Of a DNA stretch of 64,000 nucleotides, positions 1 through 10,430 are shown in pieces (the first letter of the stretch is position 1; every line of letters begins with the position of its first letter). Under the pieces are notes generated by a model. That model saw only the letters and a program-made list of their open reading frames with translations, was not told the origin of the DNA and ran no database searches. The stretch spans positions 1 to 64,000 of the forward strand of contig FWCC01000216.1 in NCBI GenBank assembly GCA_900169235.1, in the 5' to 3' direction. Both the position numbers and the translations under genes were made by a program. The DNA comes from Zarea fungicola. Its lineage: Eukaryota; Ascomycota; Sordariomycetes; Hypocreales; Cordycipitaceae.

Positions 1-649
1 TGGGGGCGTGGCACAAGTACATGACTAGTTTCAGTTCCCACATGCAATGTGCAGACCTGCATCTCCGGACTAGTTCACTTTCGGCAAATGGCAACCCATT
101 TTGAGTAGACAACCAAGAAACCGGGTTTGATTTCTGTACCCACCTGCCATGCGGCACATCGCCCGAACCAGATATTATTAGCATGATAACTTTCCCAACT
201 GGTAGGTCGCTGACTGACCCGCGGAGATCAATGATCAGTAATCAAGTTATCCATCAAGATTGGTGGGCATCCGCGCAGGGTACCCGGTTAACGGCAGCGT
301 GACTGCAAATCGTGGCATATGACGATGATGATTAATAATCGTTTGATGAAATTAACGGCATCCTATGACGCCGGCCCTAAGGACCCAAGCCTTGGCATGG
401 ATGAATATAGCCTATATAGTATATTGTGAGGAATAATTTCCGCGACTATACAGCGGAATGTTGTCTGGTTCACAGGTGGAGGTAAATTTGAAACGCCCGA
501 CGAAAGCATGGATTGCCAAGTTCCTAAAACAGTTACATCAACTGTCAAGTGACAATGACAAATAAATCCTAGGGAAATATAATCTTATTACAATTTGGTA
601 TTGAATGTTATTCTGCTTTATATGACGCTAAATAGATTTTGCTAATGTT
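1..649. other. intergenic, no gene seen
   Basis: No reading frame here has recognisable protein features. The longest frame (minus strand, 363-548) looks like chance. It is the 3' flank of the minus-strand regulator that follows. Confidence 0.6.
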
Positions 650-2228
650 TCAGTCGTATGCCGAGGCCAGCCCTTCAATCCATATAATCTCGCGGGCAAT
701 GCCTAGCTGCTCAGGCACAGACACACTGACCGGTGGCATGTTAGTGCCGAGCAGGTCTGCGAATGCCTGCCTGTGTTCTGGCTCTTGCAAGATCATGGCT
801 GTGTAAAGAGCCCAAATCTTCAGGTCCTGGTAGTTGTCGGGAATATGCTGCCCGAATAGTGCTATAAAGAAAGTGAATCTATCCTGCAAGCTTGTCCGCT
901 CAGTAGCTGGTAGACTAAACTTACGCCTCAAGCCTGATACAAGCAAAAGGCAGGTCAATCGAACCAGTTCTCTAATTATTGACCCTGGCGTTATCATACT
1001 TTCCTCGCCGTCGTTTGGGAGTCTAGTCATAGAAAGTAAGAAATGAATGCAAGGTCCAATCAAACGAAGGGCCTCGAGATCCTGATGCCAAAAGTTTGGC
1101 TCCTTATGTCCGCAGTTGACGACCTCTGCCAGCGAGTACATCATGCGCAAGGCAGAGCCTGCGATGGCGGTTTCCGTTTCATCTGCTTCAAGATGTAGTA
1201 GCAGTGCCTGTAACCGCATTGGTAAATCTGCGCTCGGGGACAACGGGAGATATTCGCAGCTTTGTGGAATCGGGTATCGTGGGATGTCGTCATATAGTAT
1301 GCTACCATTCATATCGTGTCTAGATGCAAGTCAGAAAACAGAGACAAAGCCAAATTCACAAAGTGAGGTATTCTTACTTGAATATCAGCATAGCGAGGAG
1401 CGACTCTACTTTGGTGACTCCGCCTCTTATAGCTAGGAGGCTGGCTAGTCCATCCATGTGCGTACGGAAATACTCCCAGTTTTGAATCCTCATCTACCAT
1501 TTGAAATTAGCAAGACAAGTCATTTGCTCAAACTTTTGTAATACCTACATCTCGACAAAGGAATGCCAGTATATTCAGAATGGTCTTTTCGCTGGTTCGT
1601 TCTGGGCCTTGAACGCGCCGCACCAACGTTGAATTCGACAAGCAGACGTATCTCAGGCTCTCAGCATCGCTGGTAGGATGGCATTCGCCGCGAAGTTGTC
1701 GCAGACTGTCTGCTGCATTTGCAAGCGTTATCTGAAAAGCCGCGTGGTCTGTTAGAGACAGGTCAAACCACACTCGGCCGAAAGGGCGGAAAAATGAGCG
1801 TGACTCTGAGGTTGCTAATATGACCACTATTAATACACGTCTTTATCATCTCCAACAAACCATAACTTACCAAAATTAACCAGTTCAAGAACACGCGGGT
1901 TGGCTTCAATAGGGAAGAAACCAAGCGGTACAAGGGAGTTTTGTAGTTGCTGCCCTACAAGGACAGGGCTGGGCTTCGGCGGAGGTTCCTTTGTTTCTTC
2001 TGGTTTGGTGCTGGAAGCAGTTATTTCAAAGTCATGAAAGTCCAGTGTAATTTGGCAATCAAGTTCCGGGCGCTGACGACGCCGACTTTCACCAATGCCC
2101 CTCATCACATGGCGACGAATCTCCGCTAGCATCGTCGTTTTGTTTTTCTTCAAGTCATCAGGGTGACTCAAGTTAACAAATCGCACGCCGGCCATCTTGA
2201 TCATCGCTTTGGAAAAGTCTAATTTCAA
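650..2228 (-). CDS. fungal transcription-factor-like protein lacking a zinc cluster
   Basis: Four exons join in phase through GT-AG introns (1871-2228, 1549-1826, 1378-1493, 650-1319), giving about 473 aa. The N-terminus carries FVNLSHPDDLKKNK and HVMRGIGESRRR. Exon 3 encodes EYFRTHMDGLASLLAIRGG. This combination is the signature of the fungal-specific transcription-factor-domain family whose members start with such a short basic N-terminus instead of a Zn2Cys6 finger. No Cys6 cluster is present or encoded just upstream. The helical C-terminal part (exon 4) is typical of the regulatory domain. Start chosen at 2228; Met at codons 9 or 12 (MIKMAG) are alternatives. Target genes cannot be told; there is no close partner gene. 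Confidence 0.72.
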
Positions 2229-3581
2229 GAAGCGAGTCCAGTCTGTGTAGAATGAGCAAAAGATTGAAATTCAGATGGCTTGCTGGCTCGTTGGATGGGT
2301 TATCAACCGTGTTTTATTTTTGGTCCCGTAGAAGAGAGAAATGTGGGACTGTCTTCGGCATACTTGCCTGCGAGTTTGGGTTTTTACACCATGGCCAATG
2401 CAATTTAAGCCACATTCATCACTCCCTGGGACTATATTTCCCGTCTCTCCGTAACTAGTCAGCTACTGCGAGTGTTTCTCCACAACAGTTCCACGTTAAA
2501 TAAGGCATAGTACCGAGTTGGACAGATCCACGCCTGGTTTGCGAGCGGGTGAGAATGTGGCTTGGGCTTCGTTGCTAAATTAGCCCACAAGCCCCAAGCT
2601 ACTATTCATTAGGCAACGCCTTACGACGAGCCGCCAGTGGTGAAGTCAGGATTGAATTGCCGGCTTCTGCAACCTGAATAGCTTATCGAAGCCATCCCTG
2701 TCGATATTATGAGGCCAATCGGCCGAGTAATCGTCGAAATCGACCCTCAGCTTACCCACTGCTTTGACACCGCCATTGACGTACCGCGCTTCCTGGCTGC
2801 CCCATATTATTTCCGCGAAATGTAGCTGGATTGGGTTTCATGAAAAGATGGCTGCTGACAAATTTGAGTGAAGTTCTCATGCAAAAGGTCATTTCTGTTC
2901 TGACGCCATCACTTACTTCTTGAAAGTTTTATAGTCGCAACATGACAGTTTTATTAACTGTGTAGTTTTGTACGTGGTCGATTGCACAAGTGTTTCTCGG
3001 CGCCCGTTCCTTTGCCCTCTACGAGGGTTTAATTCATTGCTCCATAAAGAGAATAAATTTGAAACGATGGCTAACTCTCCCCACCGTTAGTTTGTTTCGG
3101 GGTTATGGCGGCCGACACCAACAGCGATCCTAGGCAATGGATATACAAGTCCAGGAAATTCGTGATTTCTCTGGACCAACACATGGCTTGTACATTCACG
3201 TAAAACCACATCCAATGTCGCAAAAGACTCATGTGTAATCGAGAAGCTAATTATTACACAACAACGCCATCATTCTATTGTCTTGTTACTTTGCAAGGTA
3301 GCAACCAGGGCAAAATTGCAGGAGACAAAACCTTGGGTTGAGTATACTGTTTCTCACTGAAAGTAAAGCCCTGTAACTCTTTGGCCTCTCTCAGCCGGGG
3401 TCGGTCCACACTGCCTCCTTGCCCAGATTGCGTTATAGCCTGATGCTCCTACCTATAAGTTATATCTGCCGTATGATTAAGGAACCGTAACCAAAGTATA
3501 GTTTGTCAGTGGATCTGTAGAATATATATCAAAATCTACCCCCTACCGCCGCCAACATTTATTCAGTCGACGAATAAAAGC
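2229..3581. other. intergenic, 1.35 kb without a supported gene
   Basis: Frames on both strands are short and lack family motifs. The 2252-2458 plus frame has no support. Base composition is more AT-rich than the coding regions around it. No RNA gene or repeat could be recognised. Confidence 0.55.
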
Positions 3582-4323
3582 ATGAAGCAAGGTTTCCAGG
3601 GCAAATCAGATACTCGATGCAGACAAGTCACCGAGTTGGCTACAAGGGCGGCCGACGCCACTGGATTGTGGACTCATCTGTTGAGTACTGAAGCTGAAGC
3701 GTTGTGTAATCTGGGTAGCTATTATAAGACACATGGGCATGCACGAGACTCGTCTGATACAGTTGTCCAAATCATCGCAAAGAGAGCATCCGCAAATGAC
3801 AAAATTATTGTTATCGGCATTGGTAAATCCGTAAATCCGGTCATACTGGGAAGAAGCTTGTAGCTATGCTACAGAGCTTGGACATATTTGCAATATTTTT
3901 ACATACGGAGGCATTGCATGGCGATCTCTGTCTGGTCAACCCTGCGGATACGGTTTTGTTTATAAGCGATTCCGGAAAAACACCAGAGATTTTGCAATTG
4001 CTACCCCATCTCAACATTTCACTGCCCACCGTCCTTATCAATTGTCATGAACGACCAGAAACGTGTGAATTTCTGAGTCGCTAGCTAAATGCACTTCTAC
4101 TGCCAGCGCTGATACCAGAATGTGACTGTGCATCGTTTGGTGTCTCAGCTCCGGCAACTTCCACAACAGCTGCATAAGCCGTTGGGGGGGACGCGCTTTC
4201 AATCGCAGCCGCGCACGAGATTCATCAGCATTTGCCAACTATATCTGCACAAAATCATCCCGGCGGTACCATCTGTAAAATACCAAGACGGTCTCAAACA
4301 ATTGATAACTTTGCATTAATTTA
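3582..4323 (+). pseudogene. decayed SIS-domain sugar-phosphate isomerase (KpsF/GutQ type)
   Basis: The conceptual protein retains the hallmarks of KpsF/GutQ arabinose-5-phosphate-isomerase-like SIS proteins: LLSTEAEAL, KIIVIGIGKS, then in another frame TEALHGDL, NPADTVLFISDSGKTPE and, further on, TTAA...GDALSIAAAHE and AQNHPGGTI. Lesions visible: a frameshift near 3840-3860 (the GIGKS loop joins KKLVAMLQSLDIF in a shifted frame), an in-frame TAG at 4082-4084, an in-frame TAA at 4175-4177, and an apparently missing Pro codon before TEALHGDL. Downstream (about 4330-4450) a frame reading ATGIDASALETFRAALLLK may be a further C-terminal scrap. The family interconverts ketose and aldose phosphates; this copy cannot make an intact enzyme. 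The start is the first Met of the leading frame and is arbitrary. Confidence 0.82.
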
Positions 4324-5351
4324 AAAAACATGCCAACCTTGGCGACCGGAATCGATGCATCTGCTTTGGAAACTTTCCGCGCGGCTCTGCTTTTAAAGTC
4401 AGCTTCGGTCAAGATGGATGCAGATGCTAGGGGAGCGTGTAGTAAAGTTCATAAGACGAAGCATGAGAAGAGGGCAAGGCGCAACACATAATAGTTTATC
4501 TTATCTCTTAAACCTCCATTTAATAAGAATATTATTAGGATGCATGTCGGCCCTTCCAATCCCAAGCTCCACAGTATTACCCTCCGTTCAACAGTACTGT
4601 AAGACGCCTCGGCATCACCGCCACGATAAGGCTGTGAATCTGATCGAGACTTGCTGTGGGGAAAGTGATCTGCGTAAAGAGTCAGTGTAACCAGCGGCAG
4701 CTTGAACATTTCTCTTCGTTAGAGGTACTGGACAAGGCCTACCTGAGAGGATCAGTTGAAAAGGGAAGCCCTCATAGCTTTCCATGCTGCACTTTTTTCT
4801 GTCATGTTACGCACTTATATGGAGAGATCCGAGAGAAGATGGCAGTTGAAAAAGATATATCAGTATCACATACAGGTAGCAGCCTGACACGGAAAATAGC
4901 AATTTTTCTTCTTCTTTTTCCTTGAGTCTACTACATCAACACTGGTATAGTTACGCGACAACTCTGAGCAAGAAACAGACACCAAAACTGCGATATCGTG
5001 CACCGGCAAGAAAAAGCCGATTTGCTGTTGACTTGACCATCGCAGGCGCCTCCATCCATATTGAGGAAAACAATACTCACCCGGAGAACAGGAAATCATT
5101 TCGGAGTCCGGACATAGATACGCGTGGGAGGTTTTGTGGGTTACTTTGGTGAGGGAACTAGGAAACTTTGGGTATTGTCGTCGGATAGCGGCTGCCCCCT
5201 GCCCGCCCGCTTCCGTTCCGACAACTTGCGACCGTCGGATACGGGCACACGCATCAAAACATCTTCTCCTTTACCAAGCCTAAATAATTGCTACGACACC
5301 ACCGACAAGGGTTACTTCATACTCATACTAGGGTCTGGATAGCGAATTACG
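4324..5351. other. intergenic, 1 kb without a supported gene
   Basis: Only short, mutually overlapping frames with no recognisable motifs. The first 130 bases may hold a C-terminal scrap of the SIS pseudogene. The rest includes the presumed promoter of the propeller gene starting at 5352. Confidence 0.5.
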
Positions 5352-6593
5352 ATGGATTTCATTGTTGGTACATTTAACCTTCCAGCCCTCTACACTCTGC
5401 GGTTTGAGCCTGGCAAGGAAATACTCGAAGTCAATCGCATCGAGAGTGCCGCTGGCCCACACTCTTGGCTATCTTTGTCACCAGATGGAACGACATTGTA
5501 CTGCACGACATGGTCCGATCCGACATCAGGGATTGCAGCGTATAGAGTTGAGCGGAATGGTAAAGGACTAACACTCCTAAACCAAAAAAGCGTCAGCGGT
5601 CGCCCAGGATACGTGTGCTGTTCGGATAAGTTTGTCTACACAGTTGGTGGAGCCACCGGGGAGGTGTTCACCATTGGTGAAGGTGGTATCATCGGCGACC
5701 TCATCCAGGAGCTCAATTTCTCAGAGAAGATTAACGGAAACGCTGCGTCAAACGGAACAGAAGTACCCCATGGCGATTTCGGGGGGCTGAGACACGGTGC
5801 TCATAGCTGTGATCTAAGCCCAGACGGGAAACACCTATACGTCGCCGACATTGGTCGAAACTGTGTATGGGTATATGAGGTCACGGCGATAGACGATGTC
5901 GCAAAGAGCACGAATGGATCATCCAGCCACAAGCCTGGCCTGAAACTGGTGGAGAAGAGCATCGCGCCAAGATCAAATGACGGACCAAGACATGCATGGC
6001 CGCACCCCAACGGCACTATTGTGTACAGCTTGCAGGAACACAGCAACATGGTCGATGCGTTTCGCATTCAGAGAGATGAAAGTGGCTCAATTACTGGCCT
6101 ACAGCACTGCGGAGGTGTCAGCGTTCTGCCACCCGGCAAAGACTGTGCGGAGTTTTGGGCAGACGAGGTGCGACTGTCGTCTGGACCGGACTCCAGCAAT
6201 CCTCGGTATCTCTTTGCCTCAACTCGTGGGCTCCAAAGTAGTACAAAGGGCTACGTTTCTGTCTTTGCACTGCGCGAGGATGGTACGTTCAAAGATGATG
6301 CGCCGATTGACATGTGGATGACGCCAACAAGCGGAGGCATCGCCAACGCCATTGAGCCGGCGCCCTTTCAGCAATCGAGACACTGCTCAGGCATTCAATA
6401 CCTCTCGCTCACAGACAGTGAGAACGGCTTGGTGATGGTTCTTGGCTTTGATGGGAAACACATTCGGGAAATTTGTCGGACCACACTCCCGTTGCCGAAG
6501 CTTGTGTCAGAGAATGGCAATGGAGGTGCATTTCAAAAAATTACAGCTCAGCCTGAGCGGACTGTGCAGGCTGCAACAGCACTTTGGCTATGA
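5352..6593 (+). CDS. carboxy-cis,cis-muconate cyclase-like 7-bladed beta-propeller
   Basis: Intronless, 413 aa. It starts MDFIVGTFNLPALYTLRF and contains SWLSLSPDGTTLYCTTW (about residues 38-54), HGAHSCDLSPDGKHLYVAD (about 147-165), RHAWPHPNGTIVYSLQEHS (about 213-231) and a late RHCSGIQYLSLTDS. These S/HPDGxxLYV strands are the repeated blades of the lactonase/3-carboxymuconate lactonizing enzyme family (Pfam Lactonase). Length fits the fungal family. In the beta-ketoadipate pathway such enzymes turn 3-carboxy-cis,cis-muconate (from protocatechuate) into the muconolactone. Fungal genomes carry several paralogues of unknown substrate, so the exact reaction is inferred. No other aromatic-catabolism gene lies beside it. 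Confidence 0.85.
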   Translation: MDFIVGTFNLPALYTLRFEPGKEILEVNRIESAAGPHSWLSLSPDGTTLYCTTWSDPTSGIAAYRVERNGKGLTLLNQKSVSGRPGYVCCSDKFVYTVGGATGEVFTIGEGGIIGDLIQELNFSEKINGNAASNGTEVPHGDFGGLRHGAHSCDLSPDGKHLYVADIGRNCVWVYEVTAIDDVAKSTNGSSSHKPGLKLVEKSIAPRSNDGPRHAWPHPNGTIVYSLQEHSNMVDAFRIQRDESGSITGLQHCGGVSVLPPGKDCAEFWADEVRLSSGPDSSNPRYLFASTRGLQSSTKGYVSVFALREDGTFKDDAPIDMWMTPTSGGIANAIEPAPFQQSRHCSGIQYLSLTDSENGLVMVLGFDGKHIREICRTTLPLPKLVSENGNGGAFQKITAQPERTVQAATALWL

Positions 6594-7942
6594 GCACATG
6601 ATGGTAGAAGCGGATTGAGCTTGTTAAAGACTGATTATTGTTCATCCGGCGACTGCAGATAGAAAATATACAGACGGATAGAATTCGGGTTATAGAAAAT
6701 AGGTAGTTTTACAATTTCTACGCTCTAGACGCTTCCGCTACATGTCATTCCATCTAATGCCATTGTTCGTGCAAGCAAAAGAGAGAGTTAAGGTTACACA
6801 TTAGGCTGATAAGTGGTTCTCTCAACAGGTATACTTTGGACGCTTGATTCAATTCGAAGGGTCAGTTGACCGGCGGAAGTCCGCATCGGGCGTCAGACTT
6901 CCCTGGATACGTTGCTTGAGCAAACAAGTCAACTGTCAAAATACATGCAATGATCCTAGATCAAATTTTTGGGATAAGGACTCGCACCGTCCCACATGGC
7001 CTGTGTGTTTGGATCTAGAACATCGACACGCCATGTAGCTTTCAGCCATTGACGCATTACCATAAATATTGTATGTTTAGTCCAAATCACAGCCTTCTCA
7101 ATGTCCCTGGCCCCAGTTGCTATGTAGAAAATATTGCAGTATTAAGCGTGTCGGGTGCGTGCCTATGGCCTGATACGTGATTAAGAAAGTATAAGTAGCA
7201 GTTTGAGCTCATAAAAGTCGGTGTCTGTTTTTCCTGTCTCCAACAACAGCGCACACTATTACCATATGCTTTTCAGATATATTACGAAGTTTTACATTTG
7301 CCAAAATGGTCAGACGTATTTCCTCTTTTGCCGCGTTGGTATTATTGCTTGTCAAAGTGCAGTCTGTCCCCTTGTCTGTAGACCGCGACACCGAGTGGTA
7401 GCCTCGAACATTGTCGCCCAATAAAACACACCCCTAACACTAGTCTCAGCAAGCAGTACCAACTTGTCAAATTCTTGCCGCCTTATTCATATGCTCACCG
7501 CTGTTCTAATAAGTCACAAAGACAAATGCTCTGCAACGTCAAAGTAGACGGCAACTTGCCATAACCAGCAGCGATCAACTTGAGGTAATGCCGTTTCTGG
7601 CCATTTCCCTGAGCTGCACAAGATCCGTTACCAAATATCATGCGCAAGTATGAGCTGTGTTTCAGCCAATTGTAACCTTTAGCTAATATCCATTCCTTAA
7701 ACCCCGCTCATTCGACGAATCTGGCAGGTGGTACGCGATCAGGCTCTGTGGTTTCGCTGAACCAATTGTTTGGGGGAAGGCTGGCATGGTGACACAAGTA
7801 CAAAAACTTCCTTCCCACCTGCCATGTCATTCATTCATCTTGCCATTCGCCACAATTAATTTCTCTACTGTCGAATCATATGGTTTGTCGCTCTACACCG
7901 ATCTGTTGGATCATCAAACATTTCAGTCGTTAATCAAAGGCA
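6594..7942. other. intergenic, 1.35 kb without a supported gene
   Basis: AT-rich with only short frames. No motif-bearing translation on either strand, and no tRNA-like or repeated element recognised. Confidence 0.5.
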
Positions 7943-9347
7943 ATGGCTGTCGGCATAAACCGTGTTGGTTATGATGAGCGTCTTGCCGTGGTTGGCGACA
8001 TCCTGCGAGGCGTCGGACATGAGGTAAGGTGCGACCCTTTGGCAATAAAACGGTACATATACTGATTTAGTACGGAAAAGCCATCAACGGTTGTAACTGT
8101 GGCATACGACGACGATTATAAATACCCATTCAACAATTTCCTCTTCAAAGTAGATTTGGCAGCACCCGCATCGCGTGCCCAATTCCCAGGCACGCAGCCC
8201 GGAACAGTCAAAGCACCTCCCAGCGGCGTCTCTACCGTCATCGTTAAATTAAGCAACCCAAGGGCTTCGGATGCCAACAATTCTAATCGAGTCCCAAACG
8301 ATGTTGCGGCGCAGCAGCTTGTCCGCCAGCCTCTGGCGGCTGCGGGGCTTGAAGGTTTAATCCCGGATGTCTATGCGTGGGCTCCGGCCCGCCTCACAGA
8401 CGAGATGAACGAAAAGGACTTTGGCTGGATCATTTCAGAGTTCAAGGCTGGTGTAGACTTATGTGCTGTCTTTCCTGACCTCACAGACGACGCAAGAGAG
8501 CAAGTCCTCGAGCAAATTGCCACTGCCTTTGCGGCAGTCCAGGCTGTCGAACTGCCAGAGACGGTTACGAAGTTTGGGGGACTGACCTTCAATGAAAACA
8601 ATGAAGTTATCAGTGGAGAGGCTCCCTTTCGACAAATCAACCCCATGGCAGACTCTATCTGGAGTTCAAGTTTGGCAACCTGCGCAGGCGTTTTGATGCT
8701 GCTGGGAAAAATCCAGTTATCCGAGGCTGGAAGGCAGATGGGGTTTCTGCCCGAATTGAAGAGTTTCTTAGTAGCGATGGGCCTGGGAGAATTCTCTCCG
8801 GAGTCGACCTTGCACAGAAGCGCCTAGTGCATGCCGATTTCAGTATGTTGCACATCCAAACAGACCAAGGTACACGTTGAGGCTAACAATTGCAGCGGCG
8901 AATAATATGCTGTTCGATAAAGACAGTAATACCATCACTGCCATTTTAGATTTTGATTTTTCTGTCGTATCCAATCCATTCGAGGAGTACCTAACCAGTT
9001 TTACGGACTTGGGTGCGTGTGTGGGTTTCGGAACCGACAGCGTGAAGGCGGCTATCCTCAAGGGTGATTTTGGTTCGCCACCAGCTTACCTGAGTGAAGA
9101 TGTCAAGAGAGAATGGGAGCTCGCCAAGGCTTGGAAAGCCATCGCAGAAAAGAAGGGTGTGATTTGTCCGAGTGAAATGAAAGGCGCGGACCAGATTATG
9201 GACCTGATCCAGTTCCAGAACCTACTCTGTCCGTACCGTTTGAGCAACGCTGCCATGCTGGAGAAGATGAATGAGACGGAGAAGGCTTCGTCGCGAGCCG
9301 AGACACAGGCAAATATTGTTGAATGGTTGGCTCGCTATGGCTTCTAA
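7943..9347 (+). pseudogene. aminoglycoside phosphotransferase-like kinase with one frameshift
   Basis: Exons 7943-8023, 8081-8842 and 8896-9347 join in phase and encode a protein of the APH/choline-kinase-like fold, common as a family expansion in filamentous fungi. Exon 2 ends in HADF, completed across the intron as HADFTANN, which is the catalytic loop HxDxxxxN. Exon 3 begins with TANNMLFDKD and has the metal-binding LDFDFS. The reading frame breaks once inside exon 2: the frame ending PMADSIW must drop by one base near 8651-8657 to continue as YLEFKFGNLRRR...VIRGWKADGV, the standard family sequence. No splice signals explain the shift. Apart from this the gene looks intact, so it is either a very young pseudogene or a sequencing/assembly error. 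Substrate unknown; a role in aminoglycoside resistance should not be assumed. Confidence 0.85.
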
Positions 9348-9498
9348 AGCAAACTCTGCATGCTACAGGTGGATGCATTTTTATACTCAACGATAGCTTT
9401 ACCTACCACGAGTTGTAGCAAGCACCTTACGTCGCTCCCTGTGTCTATGAGAATTCCAAATATTGGTGACCCAGTTTTACGTTTGAGAGCTCGTCAAT

Positions 9499-9562
9499 CT
9501 TTTTTTTAAGAAGAAGAAAGAAAGAAAGAAAGAGAACCTTTTTTTTTTTTTTAAAAAAAAAA
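9499..9562. repeat. homopolymer and GAAA-type simple repeats
   Basis: Successive tracts of T, AAG/GAAA repeats, then a run of about 14 T followed by a run of about 10 A. The T-run/A-run pair is a perfect inverted repeat able to form a hairpin. It separates the APH-like gene from the GC-rich ankyrin relic that follows. Confidence 0.85.
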
Positions 9563-9582
9563 GCCCCCACACAGGGGAGAGG

Positions 9583-10430
9583 GTGAGCATCCTCGATCGC
9601 TGCCCGCCCGGCTCCGTCATCGATTACGAGCTGCTCCTGTGCGCCGCCATGAAGGGCACACGTAAGCCGAAGACGTTGCTTCTCGCACCCGCGCCAAGGG
9701 AAGAGATAAAAACCGAGCCTCTGGCGACGGCTGCCATAAGAAAGAATAACAGAGACGGTCTCGGCGTGGCCGAGGTGCTCCTCGCCGCACTCGGGCCTGC
9801 GGCCGTGACGGAGCCGGCATCCTGATCTTGACGGACAGAGACTTCATGGACCTAGATCTCGCGCGCTACGAGGCGCAAATGACGCCGACGCCGCCCTGTT
9901 TACGTTCAAGCACGAAGCTGTCACGCAGGTGACGATGGCGGCATTCCGGACGTACGCGTACGAGCACCGAATCTACGACGGCTGGAGGATGGACAAGACA
10001 AAGTACGTTTCAGCCACGGGCATGCCTCTGACAGAGGACATGCTGCTGGATATGCCCGAAGCGACTCGGTGCAAGTGGAGAGAGCAGTTCCTCCCTGACC
10101 GACGAGCGCGGTGATGGAATTGTGCCCACCCATCGCGCCGGTGAGAGCCTGGCGCGCGTCGATCGACGAGGTTGGAAGCCGCTGCACCACGCGGCAGTGG
10201 ACGGATCGCTGGAAAGGACCAGGACTCTGTTGGATGCGGATGCGAAGAGGGGGTTAAAGCGTACGAACGAAGGCGGAGATGCTCGCGCATCTTGGGAGAT
10301 GGGCGGTCGAGTTTTCAATGACGCCCGGGAGCATAACTGGAGACACTTTGGCATAGAGATCTTGAGTGTGAGAATTCGGAATTTGCTAAAAAGTGCAATG
10401 GGCGCAGGTGTATTCCGAGAAGTAGCCTAG
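9583..10430 (+). pseudogene. relic of an ankyrin / NLR-type repeat protein
   Basis: Three successive plus-strand frames carry repeat-like pieces: 9583-9825 (ELLLCAAMKG, EPLATAAIRKN, AEVLLAALG), 9850-10114 (MPLTEDMLLDMPEA), and 10122-10430 with one convincing ankyrin unit, DRRGWKPLHHAAVDGSLERT followed by LLDADA. The T/E-x-x-L-L...A-A rhythm resembles the degenerate repeats found C-terminal in fungal NACHT/ankyrin proteins. Stops and frame changes separate the pieces and no start or nucleotide-binding domain is present. The segment is markedly GC-richer than its flanks. The assignment rests mainly on the last ankyrin unit; the earlier pieces are weaker. Confidence 0.5.
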
